Part shown: piece by piece, positions 61,985 to 64,000 of the stretch
Numbering within the stretch: position 1 is the stretch's first letter
How the letters are laid out: each line of letters opens with the position of its first letter
From: Breviolum minutum Mf 1.05b.01
Taxonomy: Eukaryota; Sar; Dinophyceae; Suessiales; Symbiodiniaceae
Direction of reading: 5' to 3'
Length of the DNA stretch: 64,000 bases
Assembly: GCA_000507305.1 (NCBI GenBank)
Contig: DF240039.1
Span: 78,424-142,423 of the forward strand
The notes under the pieces: model-generated
Seen by the model: the letters and a program-made list of their open reading frames with translations, nothing else
The model's database searches: none
What the model was told of the DNA's origin: nothing
Program-made: the position numbers and the translations under genes

Positions 61985-63475
61985 CTGAACGAAGCAGTTC
62001 TTTGCTGCAGAGAGAAGGTAGCGTCACCATGTCTTTTGAAAGATCAGAGAGATCAATTGGATCCATTTGATCTGAGACCTCTAAAGTGTGAAGTACTTCA
62101 ACAAGATCTTCTGGCAATGGCTCTGTCACCGAAATGAGTTCATCACCACTCCAAAAGCTTAGGCGATGCCGATGTAGAAACAAACGTGAACAAATTTGTG
62201 CATCTGGATTTCCATAACGTGCATCACCCACTACTGGATGTCCACGACCAGCTAACTGCACACGGATTTGATGTCTTCGTCCTGTGACGATTCGGATCAC
62301 CAGCAGGGTGAAACCTGCGGAAGCGTCGGGTATTGGCTGCGATTGGGATCGCAACTGGGCTAAGGGCCGAAGGATGGAACGTGAAGGGCGGCCGATGCTG
62401 GAAATACGACTTCCACCAGGCACTTCTTCCAAACGATCCTCCAAAACAAGATCTCCATGTTCGTTTGGAAATGTCTCTTTGCTTGACTTGGACAGTGAAG
62501 ATATCAACACTTCTCCATGTACCAACACCAGATATTCCCGAATCAGTTGAAAAGTGTCTTGCTGCCAACGTAAATCCATCAGAGCTTGGTGTGTTTCAGC
62601 ATGGATCACCTCAAGGGATCAGAAAAGAGTTCTTGGAGGCATGGAAATGGCAACGAGATGCAATGTTTATTATGCCTACGACCTTTCATCTCTCAATAAG
62701 AATAAGTTGAACAAATTTCAATTAGAACGATTGCTTTAAAGAAAGCACACATTAGTAATTATTATATCTAGTCCATTTACTGGTTCAATACACATTCGTT
62801 TTGACAGTTCCCTACCAGTCCACTGCTCTGCACATCCAAGCGATGCAAGAAACCACGATGGCCATCAGAAACAGTTCGGGACTCCAAGTTTGATTTCACA
62901 AAATCTGAAAGCCTCTCAGGGTTTCGAAAAAAAAAAGGTCAAGAATCAGCAAAAATTAGACAAACCTGCCACAACGGCATGATTTAGAAAGGTCCTTTAA
63001 AGAACTGCTAAAGACCATACAAAGAGAACGTTTGGCCATGTTGAAAAAAAAACACTTGATTTGCAGTCTTACAATGTCTTACAGGTCTATGGGCACCGCA
63101 AACTACCAAACCTGAAGGCATCCGAATCCTCTGCTGTCTCCTGACCATCTACTTCCCAGCCCGGTGGTTTGTAGATCACTGCCAAGCCTCAAATCCAAGT
63201 GGCGATTTGATGATTTGACAGTACATTCTTATCAAAATGTTTCGTGTTCCACTCGCCTGAAATTCGTCGCAGCACACGAGGTTTCCAAGTTGCTTGACGA
63301 CCTTCAGGCACCTGCTTCAATTGTGAGACACCGAGCTGGAGAGTTGGAAAGAAATCTGGGAAATTCCCGCCTCAATGATTCTACTGAATCTTCTGCGTTC
63401 TGCCGCTTCATCTTGCTGAAGGCCCAGTGTACGGAGTTGTGCCCGCAAGGCTTCCAAAAAGTCATTGTCTTTCTC
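61985..63475 (-). CDS. RluA-family RNA pseudouridine synthase
   Basis: Exons: about 63240-63475 (RAQLRTLGLQQDEAAERRRF; ATWKPRVLRRISGEWNTK); 63112-63187 (LAVIYKPPGWEVDGQE, the family's V-x-x-K-P-x-G motif); 62816-62912 (GHRGFLHRLDVQSSGL, the catalytic H-R-L-D motif with the active-site Asp); then a long exon from 62609 (EYLVLVHGEV; VIRIVTGRRHQIRVQLAGRG; HPVVGDARYG; RLFLHRHRLSF). Junction phases agree from 63187 to 62609. These enzymes isomerise uridine to pseudouridine in rRNA, tRNA or mRNA. The C-terminal frame stays open past the domain to 61629 with acidic low-complexity sequence (SDLSKDMVTLPS). Where it stops or splices is unclear. The substrate RNA and target compartment are unknown. Confidence 0.85.
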
Positions 63476-63639
63476 ACGCCTCATGTGACATCATAGATTC
63501 AGCATGGATTTAATATGTATCTGATTATCTTTCGATCATGACTCACGATCTTTCCGGGTTTCCCTTCATGTTCAAGCAGCCCATGAGATCATCAAACCAG
63601 ACACCCCGGCGATAAGTCACACCCCTTCACTGTGCCTGC

Positions 63640-63870
63640 CCAAGAGATTTGTTGCAAAGGCAAAGGCCCATGCCACGTTGCTCAGCAAAGTACCTCAGGC
63701 CCCAAAAGACAGTGTGGCCTCTCAACAGAAATGTCAATGCCACGGTGCCACGGCATGATGCTAGAGCTGACGGGCTGCCATTCGGACTGCAAGAAGCCAA
63801 AGCCTTCATGGCATCAGCTGGACTCAATTGCTCCTGGATTTTCGGCGACTGTCTTCACGCATCGAACGTG
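63640..63870 (-). CDS. candidate exon upstream of the pseudouridine synthase
   Basis: The minus strand reads SPKIQEQLSPADAMKALASC, then SPSALASCRGTVALTFLLRG and VFWGLRYFAEQRGMG without a stop. It could be a 5' exon of the synthase (targeting or linker region) or the 3' end of another gene. No motif decides this. Confidence 0.35.
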
Positions 63871-64000
63871 CAGGACAAACGCAGATAAGAAAATGTTTGT
63901 GTGCTTTCGATTGCGTGAAACAACTCCGAGGCATCTCAATGACACACCGAAAAGATGCAAGCTGCAAAAAGGTAAAAAGGTAAAAAGGTAGATTAAGAGA

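Overview
The window reads as nuclear DNA of a dinoflagellate, most likely a Symbiodiniaceae-like or related species. The evidence is eukaryotic: genes are cut into many short exons (26-130 bases are common). Introns start with GT, GC or GA and end in AG, usually followed by G. Almost everything lies on the minus strand, and there is a unidirectional tandem array of actin genes whose introns are GA-AG. No bacterial operon, rRNA, tRNA or CRISPR was recognised. Exon calls come from reading frames, splice-site logic and protein motifs; without transcripts, most gene ends are uncertain.

Layout. 0.4-1.6 kb: a leucine-rich-repeat gene with a one-base frameshift. 4.4-10.5 kb: minus-strand exons including a protein with at least two DUF305-type HHQ domains and Thr/Ser-rich linkers. 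11.4-20.7 kb: many convincing but unidentified minus-strand exons, some of secreted type. 21.3-21.6 kb: a gap-broken actin gene. 22.2-24.2 kb: unidentified minus exons. 25.35-27.66 kb: a plus-strand island. 27.7-28.3 kb: a hairpin and an in-frame duplicated repeat. 28.4-30.3 kb: unidentified minus exons, one with a signal-type N-terminus and a 10-base duplication that creates a stop. 30.9-34.0 kb: pieces of a probable membrane acyltransferase-3. 34.2-38.3 kb: the main actin array, one gene complete (376 residues, three exons) and the others broken at single N bases. 38.5-41.65 kb: a WD40-repeat protein. 42.6-44.9 kb: unidentified minus exons.

45.1-55.9 kb, the most interesting locus, holds exons of a class III nucleotidyl cyclase and, further upstream on the same strand, a voltage-sensor-like S3/S4 segment. 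They probably belong to one membrane protein. The cyclase domain lacks several catalytic residues. 56.7-59.8 kb: more unidentified minus exons. 60.1-61.1 kb: a second plus-strand island with a histone H3-fold-like piece and a well-spliced unknown protein. 61.6-63.5 kb: an RluA-family pseudouridine synthase.

The genes do not form an obvious pathway. What links the window is genome style: same-strand clusters, unusual introns, tandem duplication and decay.
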